From assembly GCA_007123335.1 (NCBI GenBank), contig SKLG01000572.1:1-5288 (forward strand): a stretch of 5,288 bases of DNA, given 5' to 3'. Position numbers and translations under genes: made by a program. Positions 1 to 5,288 of this stretch are shown here, one piece after another. The notes under the pieces were generated by a model. The model was not told where the DNA came from, did no database searches, and saw nothing but the letters and a program-made list of their open reading frames with translations. Origin of the DNA: Anaerolineae bacterium. GTDB lineage: Bacteria > Chloroflexota > Anaerolineae > UBA1429. Position 1 is the stretch's first letter, and the number at the start of each line of letters is the position of its first letter.

Positions 1-146
1 AGGCCTTTACGTTGACGACGCTATGGGCCGGTATCGGCTACTCGACCTATGTCGTCGATCATCTGGCCGTTCGGCTGTTGCTTGCTGCGGTGGTCATCGG
101 CGTTACGAGCCATATCGTCCTATTGCCCACGCACCGTCCTGGATAA
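1..146 (+). CDS. C-terminal fragment of a small membrane protein, probably YbaN/DUF454 family (5' end outside window)
   Basis: An open frame enters from the left edge (first full codon at base 3) and stops at TAA 144-146, giving 47 residues. The fragment reads as two hydrophobic helices: one around TTLWAGIGYSTYVV, and one around RLLLAAVVIGVTSHIVLL. They are separated by a short DHLAV turn, and the protein ends in LPTHRPG. This matches the end of the YbaN/DUF454 inner-membrane family as I remember it: a Trp-containing helix, a short loop with an Arg, then a Leu/Val/Ile helix closing with a short polar tail. The cellular role of that family is poorly defined. With only the C-terminus visible, another small membrane protein is possible. 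The coding status is more certain than the family. It lies upstream of and co-directional with the acetyltransferase gene, but that gene has its own promoter. Confidence 0.55.
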   Translation, partial: AFTLTTLWAGIGYSTYVVDHLAVRLLLAAVVIGVTSHIVLLPTHRPG

Positions 147-214
147 AAGGCTATGGAGGGCTTGTCCATCTGGCATAGCTACACCAGGTGGGACGAGAAC
201 CTAATACGACAGCT

Positions 215-243
215 TTGACACATCTCGTGCAGATGCGTATGCT
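215..243 (+). promoter_or_regulatory. Predicted sigma-70/SigA-type promoter for the GNAT gene
   Basis: A perfect -35 hexamer TTGACA (215-220) is followed by a 17-nt spacer and a -10 hexamer TATGCT (238-243, four of six consensus bases). Transcription would begin near 250, about 60 nt upstream of the GNAT start codon. The site lies in the non-coding gap after the preceding gene stops at 146, which is where a promoter is expected. This is prediction from sequence only. Confidence 0.65.
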
Positions 244-309
244 CATGCCTTGTCTATTCTGAGAGGCCGTCTTGAATCGCGCATACCATCATAGCAGGGA
301 GTAAGATCG

Positions 310-777
310 ATGCGTTATCGCCGTGCAACCCCCCAAGATTTCCTGGCCATCGCCGACCTGGATCGCCGCGCCTGGATGAAGAATCGCAATGCCGAGTTCA
401 TCCCTGATGGGGAGCATGTATGGCGCCTGTGGTGCGAGCATGGCCTGACGTTTTGCGCGTTGACCGAGGACGGGAATGGGAGCGAGCGCCTGGTGGGGGC
501 CATTGTGGCCTTCCCTTGCCTCGATGGACGGTATTGTGTGCACAAGGCTTTTGTTGAGGAACCCCTGCGTGGGCAGCGCATCGGCGCCGGGCTTTTTGAG
601 GCGTTGCTGAGCGAGCTAGACGCCGTGGGTGCCGACGCCTTTTTGACGGTGGACCCGGTGAACGAAGCCGGTATTCGGCTATACGAGCGCTGGGGCTTTA
701 CCGAGCGGCAGTTTGTGCCCGGCTTTTACCGCCCTAACGAGGATCGCTATGTGCTGACGCGGCGTGCGCGACGCTAG
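310..777 (+). CDS. GNAT-family N-acetyltransferase
   Basis: This 155-residue protein is a complete single-domain acetyl-CoA-dependent N-acyltransferase, presumably cytosolic. Residues 1-25 carry the usual GNAT opening (RYRRATPQDFLAIADLD). The beta-4 strand and acetyl-CoA pyrophosphate loop are at about 76-95, with the signature Q89-R-I-G92-A-G94 matching Q/R-x-x-G-x-G/A. The motif-B helix is at about 117-130 (NEAGIRLYERWGF), with N118 and the near-catalytic Y125. The C-terminal FYRPNEDRYVL strand resembles the end of RimI-like and many uncharacterised GNATs. The ATG at 310 is preceded by AGGGAG (296-301) with an 8-nt gap, so the start is well supported. The acceptor substrate cannot be read from sequence; peptide, amino-sugar or small amine are all possible. 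Its TAG stop shares the palindrome CTAG with the stop of the convergent rpe gene, so there is no room for a terminator between them. Confidence 0.9.
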   Translation: MRYRRATPQDFLAIADLDRRAWMKNRNAEFIPDGEHVWRLWCEHGLTFCALTEDGNGSERLVGAIVAFPCLDGRYCVHKAFVEEPLRGQRIGAGLFEALLSELDAVGADAFLTVDPVNEAGIRLYERWGFTERQFVPGFYRPNEDRYVLTRRARR

Positions 778-1466
778 TCTGTGCGCCGCATAAAAGCATC
801 GATGGCCCGCCGGTAGGAGCGCACAGCCTCAGCGGGCCCCTCGTCGGCGTCAAAGATGGCCGAGCCCATCACCAGTACATCGGCGCCGGCGGCGAGCACC
901 TCTTCCAGCGTGTCCCAGTTCACGCCGCCATCCACCTCGATGTGCGGAGGATTCTCCATCTTGTCTAACAGGGCGCGCAGTCGGCGCACCTTGTCCAGGG
1001 CAGAGGGGATCAACGTCTGGCCCCCAAAGCCCGGATTCACGGTCATCACCAGGATCAACGCTACCTGATCCAGAACCTCCTCCAGGGTGCTGAGGGGCGT
1101 GGCCGGGTTCAGCACCACCGCCGGTTGTGCTCCCGCTTCGCGTATCTGCTGCAAGGTGCGATGGAGATGGGGGCAGGTCTCCACGTGGACGGTGATCTGT
1201 TCTGCCCCTGCCTCGGCAAACGCGTCGATGAGGCTCTCCGGCTTTTCCATCATCAAATGCACATGCAGCGGAAGCGCCGTCACCGGGCGCAGGGCGCGCA
1301 CCACCAGGGGGCCTACCGTAAGATTGGGGACAAAGTGGCCATCCATCACATCGACGTGCAGCACATCGGCGCCCGCTTCCTCGACAGCGCGCACCTGCTC
1401 GCCCAGTCGGGCGAAATCTGCAGACAGGATCGACGGCGCGATGCGCACCGCTCGTGTATGTGGCAT
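774..1466 (-). CDS. rpe: Ribulose-phosphate 3-epimerase
   Basis: Rpe interconverts D-ribulose 5-phosphate and D-xylulose 5-phosphate in the pentose phosphate or Calvin pathway, in the cytosol. The protein (230 residues from this start) has the whole TIM-barrel signature: IAPSILSAD near the N-terminus, then HVDVMDGHFVPN with metal/catalytic H37 and D39. H70 follows in LHVHLM, then the phosphate-contacting VNPGFGGQ loop (about 143-150). The second catalytic acid is D179 in EVDGGV, and VMGSAIF is at about 199-205. All expected active-site residues are present and the length is normal. Start choice: ATG 1466 has GAGG (1472-1475) five bases upstream and gives the usual short N-terminus. ATG 1481 adds five residues and overlaps the rlmN stop as ATGA, but has no Shine-Dalgarno, so it could work only by translational coupling. 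Either way rpe is the last gene of the peptidase-rlmN-rpe operon. Confidence 0.95.
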   Translation of the reverse strand: MPHTRAVRIAPSILSADFARLGEQVRAVEEAGADVLHVDVMDGHFVPNLTVGPLVVRALRPVTALPLHVHLMMEKPESLIDAFAEAGAEQITVHVETCPHLHRTLQQIREAGAQPAVVLNPATPLSTLEEVLDQVALILVMTVNPGFGGQTLIPSALDKVRRLRALLDKMENPPHIEVDGGVNWDTLEEVLAAGADVLVMGSAIFDADEGPAEAVRSYRRAIDAFMRRTD

Positions 1467-1471
1467 GGGCT

Positions 1472-1475
1472 CCTC
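1472..1475 (-). promoter_or_regulatory. Ribosome binding site deciding the rpe start
   Basis: On the minus strand AGAGGAG lies directly upstream of ATG 1466. The GAGG part is spaced 5 nt from it, and the GGAG part only 3 nt. It lies downstream of the alternative ATG at 1481, so it can serve only the shorter form. It overlaps the last bases of the rlmN region, consistent with coupled translation. Confidence 0.5.
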
Positions 1476-1477
1476 TA

Positions 1478-2530
1478 TCATTTGGGCAGGTGCTGGCCGC
1501 GCAATTGGCCGCAGCCCGCTTGAATAGCTGTTCCACGTGCCAGACGTATCGTGGTTTGGATGCGCGCTTGGACGAGGATCTCTTGAAAACGCATCACCTG
1601 CTCTTTAGGCGTGGGCAAATAGGGAGAGCCGGGAACCGGGTTGAGCGGGATCAGGTTCACATGGCAGAGCATACCGCGCAGCAGCTCTGCTACTGCCTGA
1701 GCATGGTCAATCGAGTCGTTGACATCCTTGGCCAGGGCGATCTCAAAAGTCACACGCCGCCCCGTACGCTCGATGTAAAATCGGGTGGCATCCATCACTT
1801 GATCGAGGGGATAAGTGCGGTTGATGGGCACCAGCTTGTCCCGCAGCGCATTATCCGCCGCGTGTAACGAGATGGCCAGTCCGACGGCGAACGACTCGTG
1901 CGCCATGCGCTCGATGCCTGGCACGACCCCCGATGTAGAGACGGTGAACCGTCGCGCGCCGAGCGCCAGTCCCTCGCGGTCGTTGAGGTTCATGATCGCC
2001 TGCCACATATTGTCGAAATTGAGCAGCGGCTCGCCCATGCCCATCAAGACCACATTGGTCACATGGGCATTCTCCTCGGCAAGTTTGCGCGCGAAATGGA
2101 GCACCTGGGCCGTGATCTCCCCGGTGGTCAGATTGCGGGTAAATCCCTGATTGCCGGTGGCGCAAAAGACGCAGCCGATGGGACAGCCGACCTGACTGGA
2201 GACGCAGACGCTGTTGCGGTTCGTGTAGCGCATCAGCACGGATTCGAATAGCTGACCGTCGTCGGCTTGGAACAGCACCTTCTCGGTGAGCCCATCCTCG
2301 GACATGGCTTCACCGACCACCTCCAGGCGCCCAATGTGCGTCTCTTCCTCAAGACGACGGCGCAGATCCTTGGGCAAGTTGACCATCTCACCAGGGTCAT
2401 CGGTGAGCGTATGGTAGATCCAACGCCAGATCTGCGCCGCACGAAAGCGTGGTTCGCCCCACTCTACGACGAGCCGCTGCAGTTCGTCCGCCGAGAGGTC
2501 TAGCAAGTTCAGATTGTCGTCAGGCTTCAT
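1478..2530 (-). CDS. rlmN: Dual-specificity 23S rRNA (A2503-C2) / tRNA (A37-C2) methyltransferase RlmN, radical SAM
   Basis: RlmN uses two SAM molecules and a [4Fe-4S] cluster to methylate C2 of A2503 in 23S rRNA and A37 of some tRNAs. This 350-residue protein is full length. Residues 10-60 form the N-terminal RNA-binding region (ADELQRLVVEWGEPRFRAAQ). The cluster motif is C116-x3-C120-x2-C123. C109 and C340 (in QAGCGQL) align with the catalytic cysteine pair, C118 and C355 of the E. coli enzyme. GMGEPLLN (164-171) is the SAM-binding loop, followed by TVSTSG, SLHA and NLIPLNP. Keeping both outer cysteines supports the two-step methyl-transfer mechanism. RlmN is separated from its resistance paralogue Cfr by overall resemblance only; the metabolic operon context and normal RlmN features favour RlmN. 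An in-frame TAG lies two codons upstream of ATG 2530, which fixes the 5' limit. The ribosome site there is poor (AGGG one base from ATG), so initiation may be inefficient or coupled. The TGA stop touches the rpe 5' end. Confidence 0.96.
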   Translation of the reverse strand: MKPDDNLNLLDLSADELQRLVVEWGEPRFRAAQIWRWIYHTLTDDPGEMVNLPKDLRRRLEEETHIGRLEVVGEAMSEDGLTEKVLFQADDGQLFESVLMRYTNRNSVCVSSQVGCPIGCVFCATGNQGFTRNLTTGEITAQVLHFARKLAEENAHVTNVVLMGMGEPLLNFDNMWQAIMNLNDREGLALGARRFTVSTSGVVPGIERMAHESFAVGLAISLHAADNALRDKLVPINRTYPLDQVMDATRFYIERTGRRVTFEIALAKDVNDSIDHAQAVAELLRGMLCHVNLIPLNPVPGSPYLPTPKEQVMRFQEILVQARIQTTIRLARGTAIQAGCGQLRGQHLPK

Positions 2531-2579
2531 GCCCTATAGCTCGATGATCGCCGGTGGCGCTTTTTCATATCCCGCTCGA

Positions 2580-3275
2580 TTATCTTCTGCGGCGCCCACC
2601 CATAAGAAACACATAGTAGAGGATGGTCGACAGCGCCTGAGCCGCGGCCGCGACATAGGTCAACGCCGCTGCGTTGAGCACCTGCTTGGCCGCTTTTGCC
2701 TCCTCGGCATTCACCATCCCGCCCTGGTTGAGTATCGCCACCGCCCGGCGGCTGGCGTTAAACTCCACCGGCAAGGTTACCAGCGAGAAAACCAGTGTGC
2801 CAGAGAAGAGCAGCAGACCGATGAGCGATAGGTTGCCCACCGGGAAGAGCATCCCCACGAAAAAGAGGATCGGGCCGAGCCACGAGCCCAGTTGAACCGC
2901 CGGCACCATCCCACCGCGAATCTTGAGCGGCACATAGCCCTGGTGATCCTGGAGCGCATGGCCCACCTCATGGGCCACGATGCCCAGCGCCGCGACGGAA
3001 GGAGAGCGAGCCACCCCCGCCGACAGAGCGAGCTGCTTGTTACGCGGATCATAGTGATCGGAGAGCTGTCCAGACGTCTCCTTGATGCTGACATTGTGCA
3101 GACCGTTGATGCGCAGCAAACGCTCGGCAGCCTCATATCCGGTCATGTTCGCGCGATTGCGCATTTTGGAATACTTGCTATACGTTGACCGCACCTTGTG
3201 TTGTGCGTAAAAGCCCAACAGCAGCGCCGGCAACGCAAAGAGATAGAACATTGGATTGAACATGGGTAGATACAT
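2580..3275 (-). CDS. YugP-like membrane zinc metallopeptidase (Zn_peptidase_2 family)
   Basis: From this start the protein has 231 residues and matches the Bacillus YugP family of membrane-embedded zinc peptidases, whose substrates are largely unknown. An N-terminal membrane helix (about 9-25) is followed by the family block KVRSTYSKYSKMRNRANMTG, then GQLSDHYDPRNKQLALS. The zinc/catalytic motif HEVGH is at 102-106, with H102 and H106 as ligands and E103 catalytic. Two central hydrophobic helices are at about 132-167, then LPVEFNASRRA with E171 as the probable third zinc ligand. A last membrane helix (about 203-225) and a GGRRRR tail end the protein. The start was moved inward from ATG 3314: that codon has no Shine-Dalgarno and would add MLCVVIDRMEYRK. 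ATG 3275 has GGAG at 3285-3288 with a 9-nt gap and gives the family's usual length. It is the first gene of the operon, with a promoter at 3343-3371; rlmN follows after 49 bp. Confidence 0.93.
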   Translation of the reverse strand: MYLPMFNPMFYLFALPALLLGFYAQHKVRSTYSKYSKMRNRANMTGYEAAERLLRINGLHNVSIKETSGQLSDHYDPRNKQLALSAGVARSPSVAALGIVAHEVGHALQDHQGYVPLKIRGGMVPAVQLGSWLGPILFFVGMLFPVGNLSLIGLLLFSGTLVFSLVTLPVEFNASRRAVAILNQGGMVNAEEAKAAKQVLNAAALTYVAAAAQALSTILYYVFLMGGRRRR

Positions 3276-3284
3276 TTTTCTATA

Positions 3285-3288
3285 CTCC
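3285..3288 (-). promoter_or_regulatory. Ribosome binding site deciding the metallopeptidase start
   Basis: GGAG on the minus strand, 9 nt upstream of ATG 3275. No comparable purine-rich site precedes the in-frame ATGs at 3314 or 3263, and the one at 3290 has only AGG directly against it. This favours the 231-residue form. Confidence 0.55.
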
Positions 3289-3342
3289 ATCCTATCAATG
3301 ACGACGCAAAGCATGCGCTAGAGACGCAACTCTACTGCTGAG

Positions 3343-3371
3343 AGTATACACGGACGCGCCTGACATGCCAA
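3343..3371 (-). promoter_or_regulatory. Predicted sigma-70/SigA-type promoter of the peptidase-rlmN-rpe operon
   Basis: Reading the minus strand, TTGGCA (3371-3366, five of six consensus) is followed by exactly 17 nt and then TATACT (3348-3343, five of six). Transcription would start near 3336, about 60 nt before the peptidase ATG at 3275. A second minus-strand TATAAT at 3392-3387 has no -35 at proper spacing (ATGACA at 3420-3415 is 22 nt away), so I prefer this site. Confidence 0.65.
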
Positions 3372-3438
3372 AAGGGGATTCTCTGGATTATAGGCCTTAT
3401 CTGAGTGGGGCGCTTGTCATGTCTGGGATCGAATGACG

Positions 3439-3468
3439 TTGCCCACTATACAGACCTTGATGTACAAT
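3439..3468 (+). promoter_or_regulatory. Possible promoter of the SCP2-ADH-AOR operon
   Basis: TTGCCC (3439-3444, four of six) is followed by an 18-nt spacer and TACAAT (3463-3468, five of six). Transcription would begin around 3475, some 60 nt before the GTG start at 3535. It is weaker than the divergent promoter at 3343-3371; the two -35 boxes are 67 bp apart. A short inverted repeat GTCAT/ATGAC (3416-3420 and 3433-3437) lies just upstream of this -35 and could be an operator, but the arms are only 5 bp. Confidence 0.4.
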
Positions 3469-3519
3469 GCTTGTGGTGTCCACCGGATGCGGGCGAAGCG
3501 AGGCCGCCGTCAGGATAAC

Positions 3520-3525
3520 AAGGAG
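3520..3525 (+). promoter_or_regulatory. Strong ribosome binding site deciding a GTG start
   Basis: AAGGAG, 9 nt upstream of GTG 3535. It is the only convincing Shine-Dalgarno in the 5' part of this open frame. The first in-frame ATG (3433) lies upstream of or inside the predicted promoter, so the GTG is the likely start. Confidence 0.7.
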
Positions 3526-3534
3526 TCAGTCATC

Positions 3535-3951
3535 GTGTCTTTTCTCTTTGGCAGCCAGGAGTGGCTTGAGGCGTATCAGCAAGCGATCAACAGCAGCCCG
3601 GCCTATAAACGGGCTGCGGCCACATGGGAGGGCGATTTCTGCTTTGTCGTTGTTCCCGAGATGATGTACGATAAGCCTTTTATCTACTATCTCGACCTAT
3701 GGCACGGCGATTGTCGTTCCTGCGCTCTGGTCGAGGAGGAGAGCGCCTATACACCCGCGTATCGGTTAGAGACCAGCGATACCAACTGGCGCGCGGTGAT
3801 CGAAAAGCGGCTTGATCCCCTCCAGGGAATGATGACCCGCCGCATCAAGCTAGAGGGCGACATGGCCAAGATCATGCGCGCTGTGCCCGCGGCCAAAGAG
3901 CTGGTAAACTGCGCTGCGTCGGTGCCGACGGCGTTCCCGCCTGTGCGGTAA
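3535..3951 (+). CDS. SCP2-like (sterol carrier protein 2) lipid-binding domain protein
   Basis: From GTG 3535 this is a 138-residue cytosolic protein resembling the stand-alone SCP2 sterol-carrier domains of anaerobic bacteria. It opens with FLFGSQEWLEAYQQAINSS, the typical F-x-S-x-E-W-x-x-x-x-x-x-x-I/L-N-S lead. A WEGDFCFVVVP strand follows at about 31-41, then the aromatic YYLDLWHGDC strand (51-60). The C-terminal half RRIKLEGDMAKIMRAVPAAKELV (about 102-124) is the conserved SCP2 part where the hydrophobic tunnel closes. Members of the fold bind fatty acids, acyl-CoAs or other lipids; no catalytic role is implied. Four cysteines (C36, C60, C63, C126) are present, C60 and C63 as CRSC; whether they matter is unknown. 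The frame is open back to ATG 3433 (172 residues), but that extension overlaps the promoter and looks non-coding. It is the first gene of the plus-strand operon; the ADH start follows 33 bp after its TAA. Family call is from recall of the pattern, not a search. Confidence 0.8.
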   Translation: MSFLFGSQEWLEAYQQAINSSPAYKRAAATWEGDFCFVVVPEMMYDKPFIYYLDLWHGDCRSCALVEEESAYTPAYRLETSDTNWRAVIEKRLDPLQGMMTRRIKLEGDMAKIMRAVPAAKELVNCAASVPTAFPPVR

Positions 3952-3984
3952 CCAACAGCGCGTTGCAGGGGAGGGTTTTCGCCC

Positions 3985-5160
3985 ATGTGGTTCTTTCGTA
4001 GCCCAGAGATCGTCTTTGGCGACGGCGCCCTGGAACGCTTGAGCGAGATTCAGGGACGCTGTGCGCTCATTGTCACCGATGCGAACATTATGAGCCTGGG
4101 TCTGGCCGAGCCGGTCCGCCGGCGGTTGGAGGCGGCTGGATTGACGGTGCGTCTGTTCACTGAGGTCGAGCCCGATCCCTCGCTTGATCTGGTGCGCCGG
4201 GGGGCAGCCATCGCCCGAGAATGCTCGCCCGATTGGATTGTCGGCCTGGGGGGCGGATCGTGCCTCGACGCGGCCAAGGCGATCTGGATCGGCTATGAGC
4301 GCCCCGATCTAGAGCCCGACGCCATAGGCCCGGTGGGAACGCTTGGATTGCGGCAAAAGGCGCGCCTGGTGGCCATCCCCACCACCAGCGGCACCGGCGC
4401 CGAGGTTACCTGGCCCATCGTGCTGACCGATGCGGCGGAACAGCGCAAAGTCTCGGTGGGTCATCCCGAGAATACCCCCGACCTCGCCATCGTCGATCCG
4501 GCGCTGGTGCGTGACCTGCCACCGCAGATCACTGCCGAGACCGGACTGGATGTCCTCACCCACGCCATCGAAGGCTACACGTGCGCCTGGGCCAACGATT
4601 TCAGCGATGGGCTTTGCCTGCAGGCGGCGCGCATGGTGTTCGAGTATCTGCCGCGCGCTTATCGACATGGCGCACAGGATCCCCTGGCTCGCGAAAAGAT
4701 GCACAACGCCGCTACCCTGGCCGGGTTGGGCTTTGGCAATGCCATGGCCGCCCTGGCTCATGCGCTGGGCCATGCTCTGGGCGCGGTGCTCCATCTGCCT
4801 CATGGCCGCATGGTGGGGCTCTGCCTCCCCTACACCATGGAATTCACCGCCGGCGGCGATGCGCCGACGCGCTATCAAGAGCTGGCTCGTAGCCTGGGGT
4901 TTACCGGCGCGGCGTCGCCCGGTGACGATGCTGCGACGGCGTTGGCGGCGGCGATACGTGACCTGGCCCGCTCGGTGGATCAACCCCTATGCCTGCGCGA
5001 CGCGGGATTCGGAGACGATGCTTTTGCCGCTGCACTGGATGATCTGACCGCCGCGGCGCTCATGGACAGCACCATCATCCTCGGTCCGCGTTACCCCTCG
5101 GAGGAGGAGGTGCGGCAGCTCTTGGGCTGTATCCATTGTGGTGATCCGGCGACGTTCTGA
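3985..5160 (+). CDS. Iron-containing (group III) alcohol dehydrogenase
   Basis: This 391-residue cytosolic enzyme should interconvert a primary alcohol and its aldehyde with NAD(P)H. Residues 1-180 are the nucleotide-binding half: MWFFRSPEIVFGDGALERL opening, the V-x-P-D-P block near 61-65, GLGGGSCLDAAKA (87-99) for the cofactor pyrophosphate, and IPTTSGTGAE (131-140). The C-terminal helical half holds the metal site: D189 and H193 in GLDVLTHAIEGY, H259, and H273 in LPHG, aligning with D196, H200, H263 and H277 of E. coli FucO. H263 is the conserved histidine near the nicotinamide. All four ligands are intact and the length is usual. C93 replaces the proline common after GGGS, and the tail carries an odd CIHC (382-385). 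ATG 3985 has GGGGAGGG (3968-3975) with a 9-nt gap. The exact substrate is not readable. The AOR gene starts 24 bp downstream, suggesting the aldehyde is shared between the two enzymes. Confidence 0.95.
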   Translation: MWFFRSPEIVFGDGALERLSEIQGRCALIVTDANIMSLGLAEPVRRRLEAAGLTVRLFTEVEPDPSLDLVRRGAAIARECSPDWIVGLGGGSCLDAAKAIWIGYERPDLEPDAIGPVGTLGLRQKARLVAIPTTSGTGAEVTWPIVLTDAAEQRKVSVGHPENTPDLAIVDPALVRDLPPQITAETGLDVLTHAIEGYTCAWANDFSDGLCLQAARMVFEYLPRAYRHGAQDPLAREKMHNAATLAGLGFGNAMAALAHALGHALGAVLHLPHGRMVGLCLPYTMEFTAGGDAPTRYQELARSLGFTGAASPGDDAATALAAAIRDLARSVDQPLCLRDAGFGDDAFAAALDDLTAAALMDSTIILGPRYPSEEEVRQLLGCIHCGDPATF

Positions 5161-5173
5161 TGGTGCCATAGAC

Positions 5174-5178
5174 AAGGA
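5174..5178 (+). promoter_or_regulatory. Ribosome binding site of the AOR gene
   Basis: AAGGA with a 6-nt gap before ATG 5185. An ATG at 5178 overlaps it but is in another frame, so it is not the start. Confidence 0.6.
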
Positions 5179-5184
5179 TGCTCT

Positions 5185-5288
5185 ATGAAAACAGGCTTTT
5201 ACAATCGCTTGCTCTGGGTCGATCTGAGCGCGGCACGTATTGAGACGCGCCCCTTGGACGAGGCGTATACTCGCGATTTCGTCGGTGG
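5185..5288 (+). CDS. Aldehyde:ferredoxin oxidoreductase, N-terminal fragment (runs off right edge)
   Basis: Only 34 complete codons lie in the window, but they match the start of the tungsten/molybdenum aldehyde:ferredoxin oxidoreductase family: YNRLLWVDLSAARIETRPL, then DEAYTRDFVGG. This corresponds to the family opening Y-x-x-x-I/L-L-x-V-D-L-S/T followed by about 20 residues and F/Y-x-G-G-R-G, which enters the metallopterin-binding domain. AORs oxidise aldehydes to acids with ferredoxin as acceptor, or run in reverse with low-potential ferredoxin. The fragment ends at FVGG, so the pterin-binding residues, cluster cysteines and subfamily (AOR, FOR, GOR, BamB-like, and so on) cannot be seen. 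A Shine-Dalgarno (AAGGA) and the 24-bp gap after the ADH gene support this start and co-transcription with ADH and SCP2. Confidence 0.85.
   Translation, partial: MKTGFYNRLLWVDLSAARIETRPLDEAYTRDFVG

Noticed and set aside
150..179. Hairpin-forming sequence after the DUF454-like gene (ATGGA/TCCAT at 153-157/165-169, or GCTATG/CATAGC at 150-155/174-179)
   Set aside because: The stems are short and AT-rich and no T-run follows, so it does not qualify as an intrinsic terminator.
202..210. TAATACGAC, the first nine bases of a T7 phage promoter
   Set aside because: The rest of the 17-18-base consensus is absent, so this is a chance match upstream of the bacterial promoter.
804..838. Perfect 7-bp GC-rich inverted repeat GGCCCGC/GCGGGCC near the 3' end of rpe
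   Set aside because: It lies inside the rpe coding region with a 21-nt loop. No T-run follows on the plus strand, and on the minus strand only TTTT follows, nine bases after the stem. Codon bias in GC-rich DNA explains it well enough.
850..1536. Long minus-strand open frame in another phase across rpe
   Set aside because: Its Arg/Gly/Ala-rich composition is typical of a frame shadow; the Rpe frame has every active-site residue.
2549..2565. Terminator-like CGCC-GGT-GGCG stem followed by TTTTT on the plus strand, between the peptidase and rlmN genes
   Set aside because: The stem is only 4 bp, and no plus-strand gene ends there; the flanking genes are on the minus strand, where no T-run follows.
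3433..3534. N-terminal extension of the SCP2-like frame from ATG 3433
   Set aside because: It has no ribosome site, overlaps the predicted promoter, and its residues do not resemble the family. AAGGAG plus GTG 3535 explains the start better.
4309..4983. Long minus-strand open frame (224 codons) opposite the alcohol dehydrogenase gene
   Set aside because: It is a shadow of the strongly conserved ADH coding sequence in GC-rich DNA, with low-complexity Arg/Gly/Gln composition and no recognisable domain.

Overview
This 5.3-kb window is ordinary, gene-dense bacterial chromosome with GC-rich coding sequence. The organism is probably a member of the Chloroflexota (Anaerolineae/Chloroflexia-like). 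That placement is an inference from the style of the RlmN, Rpe, YugP-like and SCP2/ADH/AOR proteins; there is no rRNA or other taxonomic marker. No mobile element, CRISPR array, tRNA or rRNA was seen.

Layout. (a) 1-146, plus strand: the last 47 codons of a small membrane protein, probably YbaN/DUF454. (b) 147-309: a gap of about 160 bp with a near-consensus housekeeping promoter (TTGACA, 17 nt, TATGCT). It drives (c) 310-777, plus strand, a single-domain GNAT acetyltransferase. (d) 774-3275, minus strand: a three-gene run transcribed in the order YugP-like membrane zinc metallopeptidase, rlmN, rpe. A good promoter (TTGGCA, 17 nt, TATACT) lies upstream of the peptidase gene, rlmN follows after 49 bp, and rpe abuts or overlaps the rlmN stop. 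The GNAT and rpe genes converge and share one palindromic CTAG that holds both TAG stops. (e) 3276-3534: a divergent intergenic region of about 260 bp with back-to-back promoters. (f) 3535-5288, plus strand: a second operon encoding an SCP2-like lipid-binding protein (GTG start), an iron-type group III alcohol dehydrogenase, and the first 34 codons of a tungsten/molybdenum aldehyde:ferredoxin oxidoreductase (AOR) that runs off the window. The gaps within it are only 33 and 24 bp.

How the genes may work together. The minus-strand operon is housekeeping: membrane proteolysis, 23S rRNA/tRNA adenosine C2 methylation, and the pentose phosphate pathway. The plus-strand operon looks like an alcohol/aldehyde/carboxylate redox module. 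The Fe-ADH would interconvert alcohol and aldehyde with NAD(P)H, and the AOR would interconvert aldehyde and acid with ferredoxin. The SCP2-like protein might bind a hydrophobic substrate for them. This SCP2-ADH-AOR association is the most interesting item here, but each protein belongs to a known family and the shared function is an inference.
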